A stretch of DNA of 42,171 nucleotides. Source: Deltaproteobacteria bacterium (GTDB lineage Bacteria > Bdellovibrionota_C > UBA2361 > SZUA-149 > JADZAE01). The position numbers and the translations under genes are program-made. This document shows positions 25,747 to 34,502 of this stretch, piece after piece. Location of the stretch: positions 1 to 42,171 of the forward strand of contig JADZAE010000073.1 of NCBI GenBank assembly GCA_020852715.1, read 5' to 3'. A model generated the notes under the pieces. The model was given only the letters and a program-made list of their open reading frames with translations. It did no database searches and was not told where the DNA came from. The first letter of the stretch is position 1. Each line of letters opens with the position of its first letter.

Positions 25747-26790
25747 TCAGCCCAGTTGGCTATGCATCCAACGTAGTAATTTCTCAGTCTGCTCCCACCC
25801 CATACAATCGTCGGTAACAGAGACTCCATAACAAAGCTTACTTAAATCAGGAGAAATGGGTTGTTTGCCTTCATTAATGTTGCTTTCCAACATCACCCCC
25901 ACAATTTGCGGGTAACCATGTAGGCGTTCATTTATTACCAATTGACAAACCAGTTCCTGATTCCTAGCAATTTTACCAGAATTATCATGACTACAATCTA
26001 CAACCACGGCATCAATTAGTCCTTGGGCCTTGAGCTTAGCACTTACTTGCTGCAAAGTTACCGGATCAAAATTTGCTCCCTGTCTTCCTCCCCTTAATAT
26101 CACATGACCATCGCTATTCCCACGGGTTTTAACGATGCAAGCGTGACCTTCGGCATTAATACCGAGAAATGTATGGCACTCCCGCGCGGCCTTGATGGCG
26201 TTAATCGCGGCATCGACATCACCTTCGGTGGAATTTTTATACCCGATAGGCATAGATAAACCGCTGCTCATCTCTCTGTGCGTCTGAGACTCAGTGGTCC
26301 GCGCACCAATAGCCCCCCAAGAAATAAGGTCAGCTGTATATTGAGGAATGATTGGATCCAGCATTTCGGTAGCTGTGGGGACACCGGTCTGCGCGATGTT
26401 TAGTAAAATCCGGCGCGCTGTTCTAAGCCCGGTGGCCATATCAGTGGAACCATCCATGTGCGGATCACTAATTAACCCCTTCCACCCCACAGATGTGCGG
26501 GGCTTTTCAAAATAGACACGCATAATAATATAGAGACGGTCCGAAAGCTCAGGCATTATCTTGGCTAAGCGGCTGGCATAATCATTGGCCATCTGCTCAT
26601 CATGTATTGAGCAGGGACCAACTATTACGAGCAAACGCTTGTCCTGGCGCTGAATGATATTGACTATTTGTTGTCGGGAGTCAGAGACAAAGGCAGCAGC
26701 TTCCTCCGTTATTGCAATTTCGCGGCCTAATTCCTGCGGCGGAATAAGAGGGATTAGCTCTTCAACACGTAAATCTGAAGTTTGTTTCAT
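25747..26790 (-). CDS. 3-deoxy-7-phosphoheptulonate (DAHP) synthase, class I AroF/G/H type
   Basis: 347 residues from the ATG at 26790, which has GGAGG 6 bp before it; the open frame extends to 26859 but the extra residues do not belong to the family. Condenses phosphoenolpyruvate and erythrose-4-P, the first step of aromatic amino-acid synthesis. Motifs: N-terminal DLRVEELIPLIPPQEL (oligomerisation and allosteric segment), VIVGPCSIHD, RVYFEKPRTSVGWKGLISDP, WGAIGARTTESQTHREM, ILRGGRQGANFD, DCSHDNSGK and MLESNINEGKQ. Feedback type (Tyr, Phe or Trp) was not assigned. It leads serS in the same direction. Confidence 0.95.
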   Translation of the reverse strand: MKQTSDLRVEELIPLIPPQELGREIAITEEAAAFVSDSRQQIVNIIQRQDKRLLVIVGPCSIHDEQMANDYASRLAKIMPELSDRLYIIMRVYFEKPRTSVGWKGLISDPHMDGSTDMATGLRTARRILLNIAQTGVPTATEMLDPIIPQYTADLISWGAIGARTTESQTHREMSSGLSMPIGYKNSTEGDVDAAINAIKAARECHTFLGINAEGHACIVKTRGNSDGHVILRGGRQGANFDPVTLQQVSAKLKAQGLIDAVVVDCSHDNSGKIARNQELVCQLVINERLHGYPQIVGVMLESNINEGKQPISPDLSKLCYGVSVTDDCMGWEQTEKLLRWMHSQLG

Positions 26791-26861
26791 ATTTGCCTCC
26801 GGGGGTGTTGTATTATTTTGCGGGGAATATGGCGAATTCTGCACAAGATAGGACTTCAAGC

Positions 26862-26894
26862 AAAAAAAAAGCCGCTACTTGCGCAGCGGCTTTA
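26862..26894 (-). terminator. Rho-independent terminator after the small basic protein gene
   Basis: Minus strand AAAGCCGCT-gcgcaagt-AGCGGCTTTTTTTTT: 7-9 bp stem and nine T. It ends the 34-residue gene and lies just before the DAHP synthase leader. A second perfect hairpin (GGTCGGC-TTA-GCCGACC type, about 26901-26917) stands between the gene and this terminator. Confidence 0.88.
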
Positions 26895-26939
26895 TTAAGC
26901 GGTCGGCTTAGCCGACCTGCTGTGTAAGAAAGTAATTTC

Positions 26940-27044
26940 TTACTTTTTGCACTTCTTAGCAGCTTTCTTCGGGGCTTTCTTAGCAGCTTTCTTAGCAGCT
27001 TTCTTAGGAGCGGCTTTCTTAACAGCTTTCTTCTTAGTTGCCAT
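26940..27044 (-). CDS. 34-residue Lys/Ala-rich histone H1-like protein
   Basis: Short gene read from ATG 27044 (ribosome site AAGGA 8 bp upstream) to TAA 26940. Begins MATKKKAVKKAAPKK, then repeats of AAKK and APKK, and ends AAKKCKK. More than 40 percent Lys, the rest nearly all Ala, with two Pro and one Cys. The AAKK/APKK repeat resembles the C-terminal tail of eukaryotic H1 and bacterial H1-like proteins (Hc1/Hc2, AlgR3/AlgP-type tails), which bind DNA without sequence preference. Monocistronic, with its own terminator. Whether it condenses DNA or binds RNA is inferred from composition; the lone Cys near the end is unusual. Confidence 0.75.
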   Translation of the reverse strand: MATKKKAVKKAAPKKAAKKAAKKAPKKAAKKCKK

Positions 27045-27817
27045 AATATCATTCCTTATTTGCTAAACGCGTCGGCATACGATCAACTCAACTAATTGTG
27101 CGTGCCGGATCTCCTACCACCTAACCCTCACAGCCACCATTATGCCATCGCGTGATTGCTTTTATTATTAATACAACAAAACAAATTAAGCATCGCACAA
27201 CTTACGAACATACTAATTACACAAATTAGATGATCGTTCAATTAAAATTTTACCAAAAATTTTATTTTTTGATAAAATTTTTTCATCTTAGATGCTTTTG
27301 TCGTCACATTGTGGCAAAAAACTTTACTTTTTTTTCTCATGCGTACCGAAAATTTCCATTTTCTTTTCTCGCACGCAGAGAAAAACTTTGTGCATCGTTT
27401 TTATTTTCCTCTTTCAGCAAAACTCTCCATGCTATATTTTTAGCTAGATTAAGGTAAGATTTTACTTTTTCGCGGAGTCTTTTTTAAATTTTTTAGAAGA
27501 AAAACAACTTTGACCCATGAAAGGAACTTTCCTCTCGTTGCAAAAATATTTCCAAAATCGATCGGCAAAGAAAAATAAATGACCAAATTATCCCCTTCGG
27601 CGCCACATGAAATGCGTGCGGAGAAGTTTCGAAAACATATTTCAGCAAGTAGCACACAGACAGAATTGCATTCACAAAAAGAAACATGCGCAAATATTTG
27701 GGGGTGATCACTGCAAACAAGGCGCATTTGACGCTTTTTAGCAACAGTCTTTCTTGTAAGAATATTAACTAGTTAGACCACTAAACGACATGCCCGAATG
27801 TAAGTATCGGACACTAA
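27045..27817. other. 773-bp T-rich intergenic region without a credible gene
   Basis: From about 27230 to 27490 the plus strand is strikingly rich in T runs and T/C, giving Phe-rich ORFs on that strand that lack ribosome sites. A minus-strand 92-codon ORF (27449-27727) also lacks normal composition. Nothing here was recognised as tRNA, riboswitch or repeat. It separates the histone-like gene from the ychF end and should hold the histone-like gene's promoter. Confidence 0.4.
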
Positions 27818-28918
27818 TCAGACATTGAAGCGAAAAAACACAACATCACCATCACGCACGATATAATCTTTTCCTTCAACACGCGTTTTACCTTTTTCTT
27901 TTGCCCCGTGTTCTCCGCCGCAGCCAACGTAATCTTCATAGCTAGTGATCTCAGCGCGAATAAATCCTTTTTCAAAATCAGTATGGATCTTACCGGCAGC
28001 CTGAGGGGCGCGACTACCGGCAGCACATGTCCAGGCCCTTGTTTCTTTTTCTCCGGCGGTAAAAAATGTAATAAGATCTAGTAACTTATATCCCTCTTTA
28101 GCTAGTCTGAAGAGACCTGACTCATGTAATCCTAAGTCCTCAAGAAAGACTTTTTTCTCATCTTGCCCCAGCTGAGCTATTTCTGATTCCACTTTTCCCG
28201 AAATTACCACCACTGAACACTTTTGTTCGGCTGCATAGGCCGCCAGATCAACCAGATAGGCGTTTTTAGTCGAGTTGGGCTCAAGCATAGCATCTTCCTC
28301 GGCCACATTGGCCAAATAAAGCATCGGTTTAGTGGTGAGCATTTGCAGGGAGCAAGCCTGAGCATCAAATTCTGGAACTAAACGCAGCGGCTTGCCGCTT
28401 TCTAGTGCCTTTTTGGCTATCTCTAAAGCGCCAAATTCCAGCTGAGCTTCTTTATCCCCAATCTTAGCCATTCGACCTACCTTATCGATACGCTTATCGA
28501 CCTGTTCAAGATCAGCAAAAATCAGTTCCATTTCAATAATCTCAGCATCACGCCGCGGTGAAACTGTTTCATGAACATGGGTAACATTACCGTCATCAAA
28601 ACAGCGAACAACGTGAACTATGGCATCCACAGCCCGAATATGGCCTAAAAATTGATTGCCCAGCCCCTCACCTTTCGAGGCTCCCTTAACCAATCCGGCA
28701 ATGTCAACAAACTCAATTGTTGTCGGAATAATCTGCTTGGACTTAGCTAATTTGGCCAAAGTATCTAAACGCACATCCAGAACAGCCACCACGCCTGTAT
28801 TTGGTTCTATCGTGCAAAAGGGATAGTTTGCGGCATCTACCTGGTTGGCAGTAAGCGCGTTAAAAATGGTCGACTTACCTACGTTAGGAAGCCCTACGAT
28901 GCCGCAATTAAATCCCAT
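27818..28918 (-). CDS. ychF: Ribosome-binding redox-regulated ATPase YchF
   Basis: 366 residues, normal length. Walker A GLPNVGKST (9-17), switch II VDIAGLVKGASKGEGLGNQFL, and NVAEED in the place of the GTPase specificity motif NKxD, which explains the preference for ATP in this Obg-family branch. The C-terminal TGS domain is complete (DLITFFTAGEKETRAWTC...KIHTDFEKGFIRAEI...VRDGDVVFFRFNV). It binds ribosomes and is linked to stress and start-codon fidelity. It follows the phosphofructokinase gene by 14 bp with a strong ribosome site (AAGGAGG), and is the last gene of the glycan operon. Confidence 0.97.
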   Translation of the reverse strand: MGFNCGIVGLPNVGKSTIFNALTANQVDAANYPFCTIEPNTGVVAVLDVRLDTLAKLAKSKQIIPTTIEFVDIAGLVKGASKGEGLGNQFLGHIRAVDAIVHVVRCFDDGNVTHVHETVSPRRDAEIIEMELIFADLEQVDKRIDKVGRMAKIGDKEAQLEFGALEIAKKALESGKPLRLVPEFDAQACSLQMLTTKPMLYLANVAEEDAMLEPNSTKNAYLVDLAAYAAEQKCSVVVISGKVESEIAQLGQDEKKVFLEDLGLHESGLFRLAKEGYKLLDLITFFTAGEKETRAWTCAAGSRAPQAAGKIHTDFEKGFIRAEITSYEDYVGCGGEHGAKEKGKTRVEGKDYIVRDGDVVFFRFNV

Positions 28919-28932
28919 AAATACCTCCTTAC

Positions 28933-30243
28933 TTACTTCATATCAGTCGGTTGTCCGGTTACAGCCAAAACATTTCGCCATAGCTCCTGCTTAGGATTGA
29001 TGCGTTTTTTATGCGCACACACCAAAGGAATAGGAACATGGGTTAAATTATTATACCAATCTCCAATAATTATGTTCGTTTTCCCCTGCATACCGGCATG
29101 GGCAGCGGCACGAGCCAACTGGTCACTAAAATAGTTATCGGCAACATTAGCAGGCACAGAGCGCACACTATAAGTAGGGTCGAAGTAGCGGAAGTTTGCC
29201 GCTATTCCTTGCTCTTTACAAAAGCTGCTGAGCTTATCTTTAAGCAAAACACCAATGTCGTTGTGCAATTTATTTCCTGACCCGTCAAATTGCGCGGCAG
29301 TATTGGTGAAAAATTCTTGGCCGGCGCCTTCGGCCACAACCACAATACATGATCCTTTCTCTTTTAAGCGGCGCAGCAGATAATTATACAGTCCATTTTC
29401 TCCTTCCAGAGTAAAAGATGCTTCCGGAATGAGGCAGACATCGACCTGTTGAGCAGCCAATGTGGCCATAGCTGCAATAAATCCAGCATCGCGGCCCATC
29501 AAACGCACAATAGATACACAATTCAAGTAGGAATCAGCCTCAACGCCGGCATTTTCTATCACTTTTTGCGCTTGCTCCACGGCCGTAGCAAAACCGAAAG
29601 TCCGGTAAACAAACGGCACGTCATTGTCGATAGTTTTAGGAATGCCAATCAGACTTACCTTGGCGTTTCGTTTGTTCAGTTCATCGGTTATCTTCAGTGC
29701 CCCACGCTGTGTTCCATCCCCACCGACAGTAAAAAGAATGTTAACCTTATACTTAAGCAAAGTATCAACAATCACTTTCGGATCAACCGGGCCACGAGAG
29801 CTGCCCAGAATACTACCACCTTGAAAATTAATCTGCTTCACGTCCTCACAGGTGAGCTTCATTGGTTTATGTGCGGCATTAGGCTCAAAACCAAGATACC
29901 CATAGCGAAAACCCAATATATTCTCCACCCCGTAGTTAATAGATAATTCATAGACCAAAGAACGGATAACATTATTTAACCCCGGACAAAGCCCACCACA
30001 GGTAACAATAGCCGCCGTCGTTTTTTTGGGATCAAAATAAATCTTCTCCCGCGGCCCCGCCTTTTCAAAATACAAATTGTCTTCATCGCTATTTGACGAA
30101 ATTATCTCCACACGAAAACGCACTTTCTCATCAGCTTCAATCATCCGATAAGCACTAGCGCTATTTTTATTGCGCTCGTAAATCGGAGAAGTAATTTCTG
30201 GAGCACCAAGAGTATCAACCAATAAGTCTTTATCTGCGATCAT
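28933..30243 (-). CDS. 6-phosphofructokinase, plant-like ATP-PFK group
   Basis: 436 residues, longer than E. coli PfkA because of an N-terminal extension of about 75 residues. TCGGLCPGLNNVIR (81-94), GGDGTQRGA (174-182) and IPKTIDNDVP (201-210) are the substrate motifs, then RTFGFATAVEQAQ. At the two positions that separate ATP from PPi users it has Gly (GGDGT) and Lys (PKTID); by the published rule this Gly plus Lys combination, shared with plant ATP-PFKs, predicts ATP. It stands 16 bp after the membrane glycosyltransferase and 14 bp before ychF. ATP use is inference; a PPi enzyme is not fully excluded. Confidence 0.9.
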   Translation of the reverse strand: MIADKDLLVDTLGAPEITSPIYERNKNSASAYRMIEADEKVRFRVEIISSNSDEDNLYFEKAGPREKIYFDPKKTTAAIVTCGGLCPGLNNVIRSLVYELSINYGVENILGFRYGYLGFEPNAAHKPMKLTCEDVKQINFQGGSILGSSRGPVDPKVIVDTLLKYKVNILFTVGGDGTQRGALKITDELNKRNAKVSLIGIPKTIDNDVPFVYRTFGFATAVEQAQKVIENAGVEADSYLNCVSIVRLMGRDAGFIAAMATLAAQQVDVCLIPEASFTLEGENGLYNYLLRRLKEKGSCIVVVAEGAGQEFFTNTAAQFDGSGNKLHNDIGVLLKDKLSSFCKEQGIAANFRYFDPTYSVRSVPANVADNYFSDQLARAAAHAGMQGKTNIIIGDWYNNLTHVPIPLVCAHKKRINPKQELWRNVLAVTGQPTDMK

Positions 30244-30259
30244 AAATTCCTCAGCGATT

Positions 30260-32224
30260 TTAGTTTTCCACCTTATACAATGATAATTCTGCTATCGACC
30301 AATCAAGTACCGGATGCTTACCCGTCTGGATTAAACGAATAGCCTTATACGGCTGGGGTTTAAAATACAGATCTAACGTCCGTGCTGTTTCTTCATAAAA
30401 TTTCAAATTGCCGGCTGTGCTAAAAATAACGCACCACTGACCATCATTTGTTTGCCCCTCGATAAACAGTTCCCGGGCTCTATCCGTCGTCCAAAAACCC
30501 AATTCCAGACTCAAACTACCCACCGTTTTCTGCCCATCAAGGTTCACGGTAATACTCATGCCCGGGGTTTGATGCAAGCCGCTTCCCCATCGCGTCCCCA
30601 TATCCCCATCAATCATGCGCTCACGCCACTCAGGCCGTTGGGTGGAGACAATCTGCTCTGGGGTCAAAATAATTTTCTCGTTGCGAAAATACATGGGCAC
30701 AACACGATCAATCACTACGTAGCTGCCTAGGTTGGTGAGGCGAAAATTATAACCAAGATCATTTAACCAACGAGCATACTCCTGCGCCTGCTTAGGGACT
30801 AAAACATAAGGGTAAATCTGCCCTTGCCACCAACCGTCACGTTCATATTCTTTTATTCTCAGCGTTCGCGGCTCCATAAAGTGCGTGAAAGTAACCGCTT
30901 CTTTGGTTTCAAAAGCGACACGATAACCTATCCAGTAATTAGTGATAATGTGATCGTATCTCTCCTGCTTCAACCATTGATAAAGAACACTATGATCCTT
31001 ACTTACCCGCTCACCCTCATAGACAAAAGGCTCACCCGGTAGATAGCCACCGCGTCCATAATTAGAATAAACATTTAACAAAACTATACTCAGCGCCAAA
31101 ATCGGGGCTAAATATTTAAGCCCTAAATATTTGCTCTGCCAAAGGTAGCTAACAGCTAATGCCTCGACTATGCCCAGCACTGAATACATCGGCAGTAAAT
31201 AGCGCGGCTCCTGACTAAGCCAGCCAAAACCGGAAGTAGAAAAGATAAGCGGCACGACGGCAACAAAAACCAAAATTAGCGCGTCCGCAGATTGTTTTTG
31301 TTTGGCGATATAAACAATGAAAGCTATTAGGCAAATAAAATAGATAAAAGCTGCGATCGGCCCGGCTCCGGTGAAAACATCGCTATACTCCCAAGGATTT
31401 CTCGCACCCAATAAGATAGGTAGCGCTTCTGTAAGGAACCCGACAAAGTAACTCCAAACCTTATCCGGGCTGGCTTGATGCCCCAAATTTCCCCATGATT
31501 GAAAACGTGGTGTGCTTATCAAATTGGCATACCAAAACAGGCTGCTGCCGAGGAGAAAAGAAAGCAGTGCAGTTAGCACATCTTTGCCGGTCTTAGCGAA
31601 AGGATAAGAGCGCAAATAATGCCAGGCAAATACTACGCCGATGGCCACCATATAAAACAAAATCTGATTATTAACCCACCAGCCAAGACCAAGAAGAAAA
31701 CCCAAGAGCAGCAGAGTTTTGCTATCCTGTTTGGCGCTTTTTAACCAAACGACGGCTAAATACAAACACCAAGTCCCGATCACCACCAGCTCAATAAAAC
31801 CGCCGCGCGGTTTGGAACTCCAGACAATCAATGTAACAGGAGCAACGGCGGTAAAGAGCGCAGCCAGTCTGGCTACTCCACGCCCGGCCAAAGACTTAGC
31901 TAAAAGGTAAACAAGATAAATATGAATAAGCGAAAAAAGAAACGGGACAAGCTTCAAAGTGACATTGGAAATACCAACAAGCGAGAAGAGCAAAGCAACA
32001 AAGATCGCCTCTAAACTACCCATGTAATACTGGCCATAATAGAAAATTGGCCATTCTTTGCCTTCGGCAATATGCTTGGCCATCAAACCAACTATCGCCT
32101 CGTCGGATTCAATTGCCCAACCGGAGTGAATTAAAAACCAAAGACGCTGCGCCAGTCCCAGTAAAAGACAGAGGATAAGGATGAGATCAATTTGCCTTTT
32201 TTTCTGCTCTATATTCGCTGACAT
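30260..32224 (-). CDS. Multi-spanning glycosyltransferase (GT39-like) with C-terminal discoidin-like domain
   Basis: About 654 residues. The ATG at 32224 is preferred over the GTG at 32227; AGGTG precedes it and the preceding gene ends at 32228. The N-terminal 400 residues hold about ten membrane spans. After the first comes the acidic motif ESDEAIVGLMAKHIAEG, then FYYGQYYMGSLEA, as in GT-C enzymes of the GT39 group. A periplasmic part follows, and the last 130 residues (IDGDMGTRWGSG, SITVNLDGQKTVGSLSLELG, KAIRLIQTG, WSIAELSLYK) have the pattern of an F5/8 type C (discoidin) carbohydrate-binding fold. Probably attaches a sugar from a lipid carrier to the exported glycan on the periplasmic side. 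Confidence 0.8.
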   Translation of the reverse strand: MSANIEQKKRQIDLILILCLLLGLAQRLWFLIHSGWAIESDEAIVGLMAKHIAEGKEWPIFYYGQYYMGSLEAIFVALLFSLVGISNVTLKLVPFLFSLIHIYLVYLLAKSLAGRGVARLAALFTAVAPVTLIVWSSKPRGGFIELVVIGTWCLYLAVVWLKSAKQDSKTLLLLGFLLGLGWWVNNQILFYMVAIGVVFAWHYLRSYPFAKTGKDVLTALLSFLLGSSLFWYANLISTPRFQSWGNLGHQASPDKVWSYFVGFLTEALPILLGARNPWEYSDVFTGAGPIAAFIYFICLIAFIVYIAKQKQSADALILVFVAVVPLIFSTSGFGWLSQEPRYLLPMYSVLGIVEALAVSYLWQSKYLGLKYLAPILALSIVLLNVYSNYGRGGYLPGEPFVYEGERVSKDHSVLYQWLKQERYDHIITNYWIGYRVAFETKEAVTFTHFMEPRTLRIKEYERDGWWQGQIYPYVLVPKQAQEYARWLNDLGYNFRLTNLGSYVVIDRVVPMYFRNEKIILTPEQIVSTQRPEWRERMIDGDMGTRWGSGLHQTPGMSITVNLDGQKTVGSLSLELGFWTTDRARELFIEGQTNDGQWCVIFSTAGNLKFYEETARTLDLYFKPQPYKAIRLIQTGKHPVLDWSIAELSLYKVEN

Positions 32225-32227
32225 CAC

Positions 32228-33403
32228 CTATTCACATAAAAATCTTTTATAGCCGGTAATCATAGAATCAGCAGTTTTCTCCCAAGAAAACTGCTGGGCC
32301 TGCCTTAACCCGATTTCGCTAAGATGAGCATGCATTTCTACCTTTTCAATGGTAGCACTAAGGGCCTTATGCCACTCGGCTAAATCATTGTCATTTAAAC
32401 GTAGACTTTCTGGCCCCATGACTTCTGGTAAAGAAGAATTATTGCCCGCCAGCACCGGAGTTCCGCAGGCCATAGCCTCCAACACAGGCAAACCAAAGCC
32501 TTCATATAGACTAGGAAAGATGAAAACATCCGCCGCCTGATAATAAGCATACAACTGCTCATCCGGAACATAGCCAACAAGCTTCACCGATTCTTCGACT
32601 TGGCATTCTTTAATCTTAGCTAAGAGTAGCGGATATTGATCATCAGCTTCAATGCGGCCGACAATAACCAGCTTTGGGTTACATGCGCCACGATGAGTCT
32701 GTAAAAATGCCGCAAAAAGCTCAATCAAAAAAGAAACGTTCTTTCTCGGATCTATCCCCCCTACATATAAGAGCATGGACTCTAACTCGGCATAACCCAA
32801 CTGTCTTTTAAGCTGCCCCTGCTTAAATCTTCTTTCCTCAACTGTCGAAGCTAGGGGTCGAAACTGCTCATCAACAGCCAGGTAAGTCACTTGCACTTTC
32901 TGTGGCGGGTAATCTAAAATCTCGACTAAGTCGCGCGCGGTTGATTCACTGATCGTAAAAATGCCCTGGGCATGTTTAGCTGCCTTATTTTCTAACCAAC
33001 GAGCCATATTAAAACGCCAACTTGGTTTTTGCGCTCTATACATTTCTGGAAATTTCAGTGGAATCAAGTCCAATACTGTCAGCATGTAAGGCTTTACAAA
33101 CCAAGCCGGAGCGTCACAGTGGCTAAAAAAATGCAGAACGTCAAAAGGAAGCTTATTTAGCTTAGCCGGCGAAAAAAGCTGATTCTCCACTGTTCGTCGA
33201 CCATAGGGCAGCTTTTCTAAAATACCCTCTTGGCCGTCGCTTAACTGCAAATCAGCTGAACGAAATAGCCCAAAGTTAAATTCCTCATCACTATAGTCCA
33301 ATAGCTGCTTGAGAACTTCCTGCACATAACGCCCCGTTCCGCGGGAAGCATGTGCTTTAAAGTTACTTTCCAATGCTCGTCCATCTAATCCAATTCTCTT
33401 CAT
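32228..33403 (-). CDS. GT4 glycosyltransferase (GT-B fold)
   Basis: 391 residues. N-terminal half begins RIGLDGRALESN..SRGTGRYVQEVL, the 'gIDgr.l...GtGrYv' acceptor-domain start of mannosyltransferase-like GT4 enzymes. The donor half has LLYVGGIDPRKNVSFLIELF, LVGYVPDEQLYAYYQAADVFIFPS and the EX7E motif in EGFGLPVLEAMACGTPVLAGN. Cytoplasmic enzyme adding sugars to the lipid-linked O-polysaccharide before ABC export. It lies 10 bp after the next GT4 gene. Sugar and linkage unknown. Confidence 0.9.
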   Translation of the reverse strand: MKRIGLDGRALESNFKAHASRGTGRYVQEVLKQLLDYSDEEFNFGLFRSADLQLSDGQEGILEKLPYGRRTVENQLFSPAKLNKLPFDVLHFFSHCDAPAWFVKPYMLTVLDLIPLKFPEMYRAQKPSWRFNMARWLENKAAKHAQGIFTISESTARDLVEILDYPPQKVQVTYLAVDEQFRPLASTVEERRFKQGQLKRQLGYAELESMLLYVGGIDPRKNVSFLIELFAAFLQTHRGACNPKLVIVGRIEADDQYPLLLAKIKECQVEESVKLVGYVPDEQLYAYYQAADVFIFPSLYEGFGLPVLEAMACGTPVLAGNNSSLPEVMGPESLRLNDNDLAEWHKALSATIEKVEMHAHLSEIGLRQAQQFSWEKTADSMITGYKRFLCE

Positions 33404-33413
33404 ACTCCGTTCA

Positions 33414-34502
33414 CTAACTCCACAACTTCCTAATTAACTCGCTTTGCAATAACTTCTCAAACTTCTCTAATCCAAACTCAACTGCCCGCGCTTTAGCCGC
33501 CGTTAGTAAACCCGCGCGAAGGCTGTTATCCGCAAGCAGCAAATTCATGATCTCCGCAATTTCGGCAGGTCGTTTATGATCAATGAGCACACCACCATCG
33601 CCTAAAGTTTCACCAACCGCACAAGCATCGTAAGCAATAACCGGCAAAGCAAAATACATCGCCTCTAATAATGGAACGCAAAAGCCCTCGTGTTCACTGG
33701 TGCACAGATATAAATCGCTATTTTCATAAAATGCCCGCAGCTCACAATCAGCCACCGCACCTACAAACTCAACATCACCCTCCAAGCGCAATTCACTAAC
33801 CAAGCGGCGCAGCTCAAAAGAATAAATCTCCGTATCAATATCGATACCAATCAGCCAAAGCTTGCTCTTCTTTTCAATTTTGTGATGGTAAAAATAAAAA
33901 GCTTTGATAATATCTTCAATACACTTATTAGGAGCAAGTCGCCCAACATGTAGAATATTTTTCCCGCCATGATCTCTTAAGGCCGCCGCAATACCGGCAT
34001 TAGCGGCTACTGACCATTTTTGTGAATCAAGCGGCAAAGGTAAAACATTGACATCCTTTGCCCCAAAGGCCAGCAGTTCTTTTTTATTATAAGCCGAATC
34101 AGCCAGTAATAGATCCGCCTGCGGCAGTAATCGGGGGAGCTCAGAAAATCCCACTTCCAGATCCTTCACCACGCGATCATTATAAGACAAAAACCAGTGC
34201 GCCGGCGTGAGATTATGAAAAACTAAAACGCGCTTTAATTGTCGCAGGTCACTAAAAGCTGCATTGAGTGGCGAAGCAATTGAGTAGTGAAGAATTATCG
34301 CTTGCTGCGAATCTTTTCCCGCCAAAATCTCGTCTCGGTTCGTAGCCCAATAGCGCACATATTGCTTAACCTGCTCGTGGGCATGAATAACATAAATGTC
34401 ACTCGCTATACCCTGAGCTCTAAGCAAACGCTGAATGGTGAGCGCTTCATTGGAAATCGCATCCCCATAATTTAAGGTATGAACAAATTGGTCTATTCTC
34501 AT
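33414..34502 (-). CDS. GT4 glycosyltransferase of the ABC-transporter glycan cluster
   Basis: 362 residues. MRIDQFVHTLNYGDAISNEALTIQRLLRAQG matches a GT4 subgroup often encoded beside Wzm/Wzt exporters. The donor-binding half has ILHVGRLAPNKCIEDIIKAF, FVGAVADCELRAFYENSDLYLCTS and EX7E in EHEGFCVPLLEAMYFALPVIAYD. Its ATG overlaps the stop of the permease gene by one base (TGATG), so the two are translationally coupled. Confidence 0.88.
   Translation of the reverse strand: MRIDQFVHTLNYGDAISNEALTIQRLLRAQGIASDIYVIHAHEQVKQYVRYWATNRDEILAGKDSQQAIILHYSIASPLNAAFSDLRQLKRVLVFHNLTPAHWFLSYNDRVVKDLEVGFSELPRLLPQADLLLADSAYNKKELLAFGAKDVNVLPLPLDSQKWSVAANAGIAAALRDHGGKNILHVGRLAPNKCIEDIIKAFYFYHHKIEKKSKLWLIGIDIDTEIYSFELRRLVSELRLEGDVEFVGAVADCELRAFYENSDLYLCTSEHEGFCVPLLEAMYFALPVIAYDACAVGETLGDGGVLIDHKRPAEIAEIMNLLLADNSLRAGLLTAAKARAVEFGLEKFEKLLQSELIRKLWS

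Noticed and set aside
27230..27727. Phe-rich plus-strand ORF and overlapping minus-strand ORFs in the T-rich gap
   Set aside because: Low complexity from T runs, no ribosome sites and no domain-like pattern.
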